Source: CAZAGD01 sp049699975
GTDB lineage: Bacteria > Desulfobacterota > SM23-61
DNA length: 5,551 nt
Direction: 5' to 3'
Assembly (NCBI GenBank): GCA_049699975.1
Contig: JBNAWB010000219.1
Coordinates: 1-5,551, forward strand
In this document: piece by piece, positions 5,498-5,551 of the stretch
Layout: each line of letters opens with the position of its first letter
How positions within the stretch are numbered: position 1 is the first letter of the stretch
The notes under the pieces: generated by a model
What the model saw: only the letters and a program-made list of their open reading frames with translations
Database searches by the model: none
What the model was told of the DNA's origin: nothing
Translations under genes and position numbers: made by a program

Positions 5498-5551
5498 ACC
5501 TGACCGTCGATCACTTTTGAAATTCGTACCTACTTCAGGCGGGAGGGGGAG
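5498..5551. other. right-edge sequence, nothing recognised
   Basis: These 54 bases upstream of the PIG-L promoter end in a G-rich stretch (GGCGGGAGGGGGAG on the + strand). An in-frame TAG near 5532 closes the deacetylase frame on the - strand. No gene, terminator or repeat could be assigned. Confidence 0.4.

Noticed and set aside
5498..5551. CRISPR repeat or attachment site at the right edge
   Set aside because: Only one copy is visible and no spacer pattern or paired core can be seen.

Overview
The window is bacterial chromosomal DNA, AT-leaning (mid-40s % GC by eye). It holds five protein-coding loci, one of them broken. No rRNA, tRNA, CRISPR array, transposase or phage gene was seen. The DUF374-type acyltransferase next to a PIG-L/LmbE deacetylase suits a Gram-negative-type cell envelope. 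The intergenic DNA carries small palindromes and a purine-rich degenerate tract, which I loosely associate with uncultivated diderm phyla such as Omnitrophota. That placement is a guess from style; nothing here fixes the taxonomy.

Layout from left to right. (1) Positions 1-1304, + strand: an Nramp-like multi-spanning metal-ion transporter. It enters from the left edge and is cut by one in-frame amber codon at 750-752; the reading frame and the family sequence continue unchanged on both sides. (2) Positions 1304-1335: a strong symmetrical terminator hairpin that overlaps the stop codons of two convergent genes. (3) Positions 1334-2665, - strand: a compact von Willebrand factor A (VWA) protein resembling COG4867, without an adjacent AAA+ ATPase partner. 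(4) Positions 2666-3005: a divergent intergenic region with a polypyrimidine tract, three small hairpins and a good sigma70-type promoter facing right. (5) Positions 3006-3929, + strand: a UbiA-superfamily (MenA-like) prenyltransferase. (6) Positions 3933-4622, - strand: a DUF374 lysophospholipid acyltransferase-like protein. (7) Positions 4663-5418, - strand: a PIG-L-family deacetylase that probably starts at a TTG codon and has its own sigma70-type promoter close to the right edge.

The deacetylase and acyltransferase probably form one right-to-left transcription unit acting on envelope glycans or lipids. The UbiA enzyme would act on an isoprenoid-quinone or similar lipid in the inner membrane. 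The other genes show no obvious shared pathway. I found no convincing new multi-gene system. The points most worth a second look are the amber codon in the transporter, the palindromes overlapping both promoters, the tandem intergenic hairpins, and the orphan short VWA protein.
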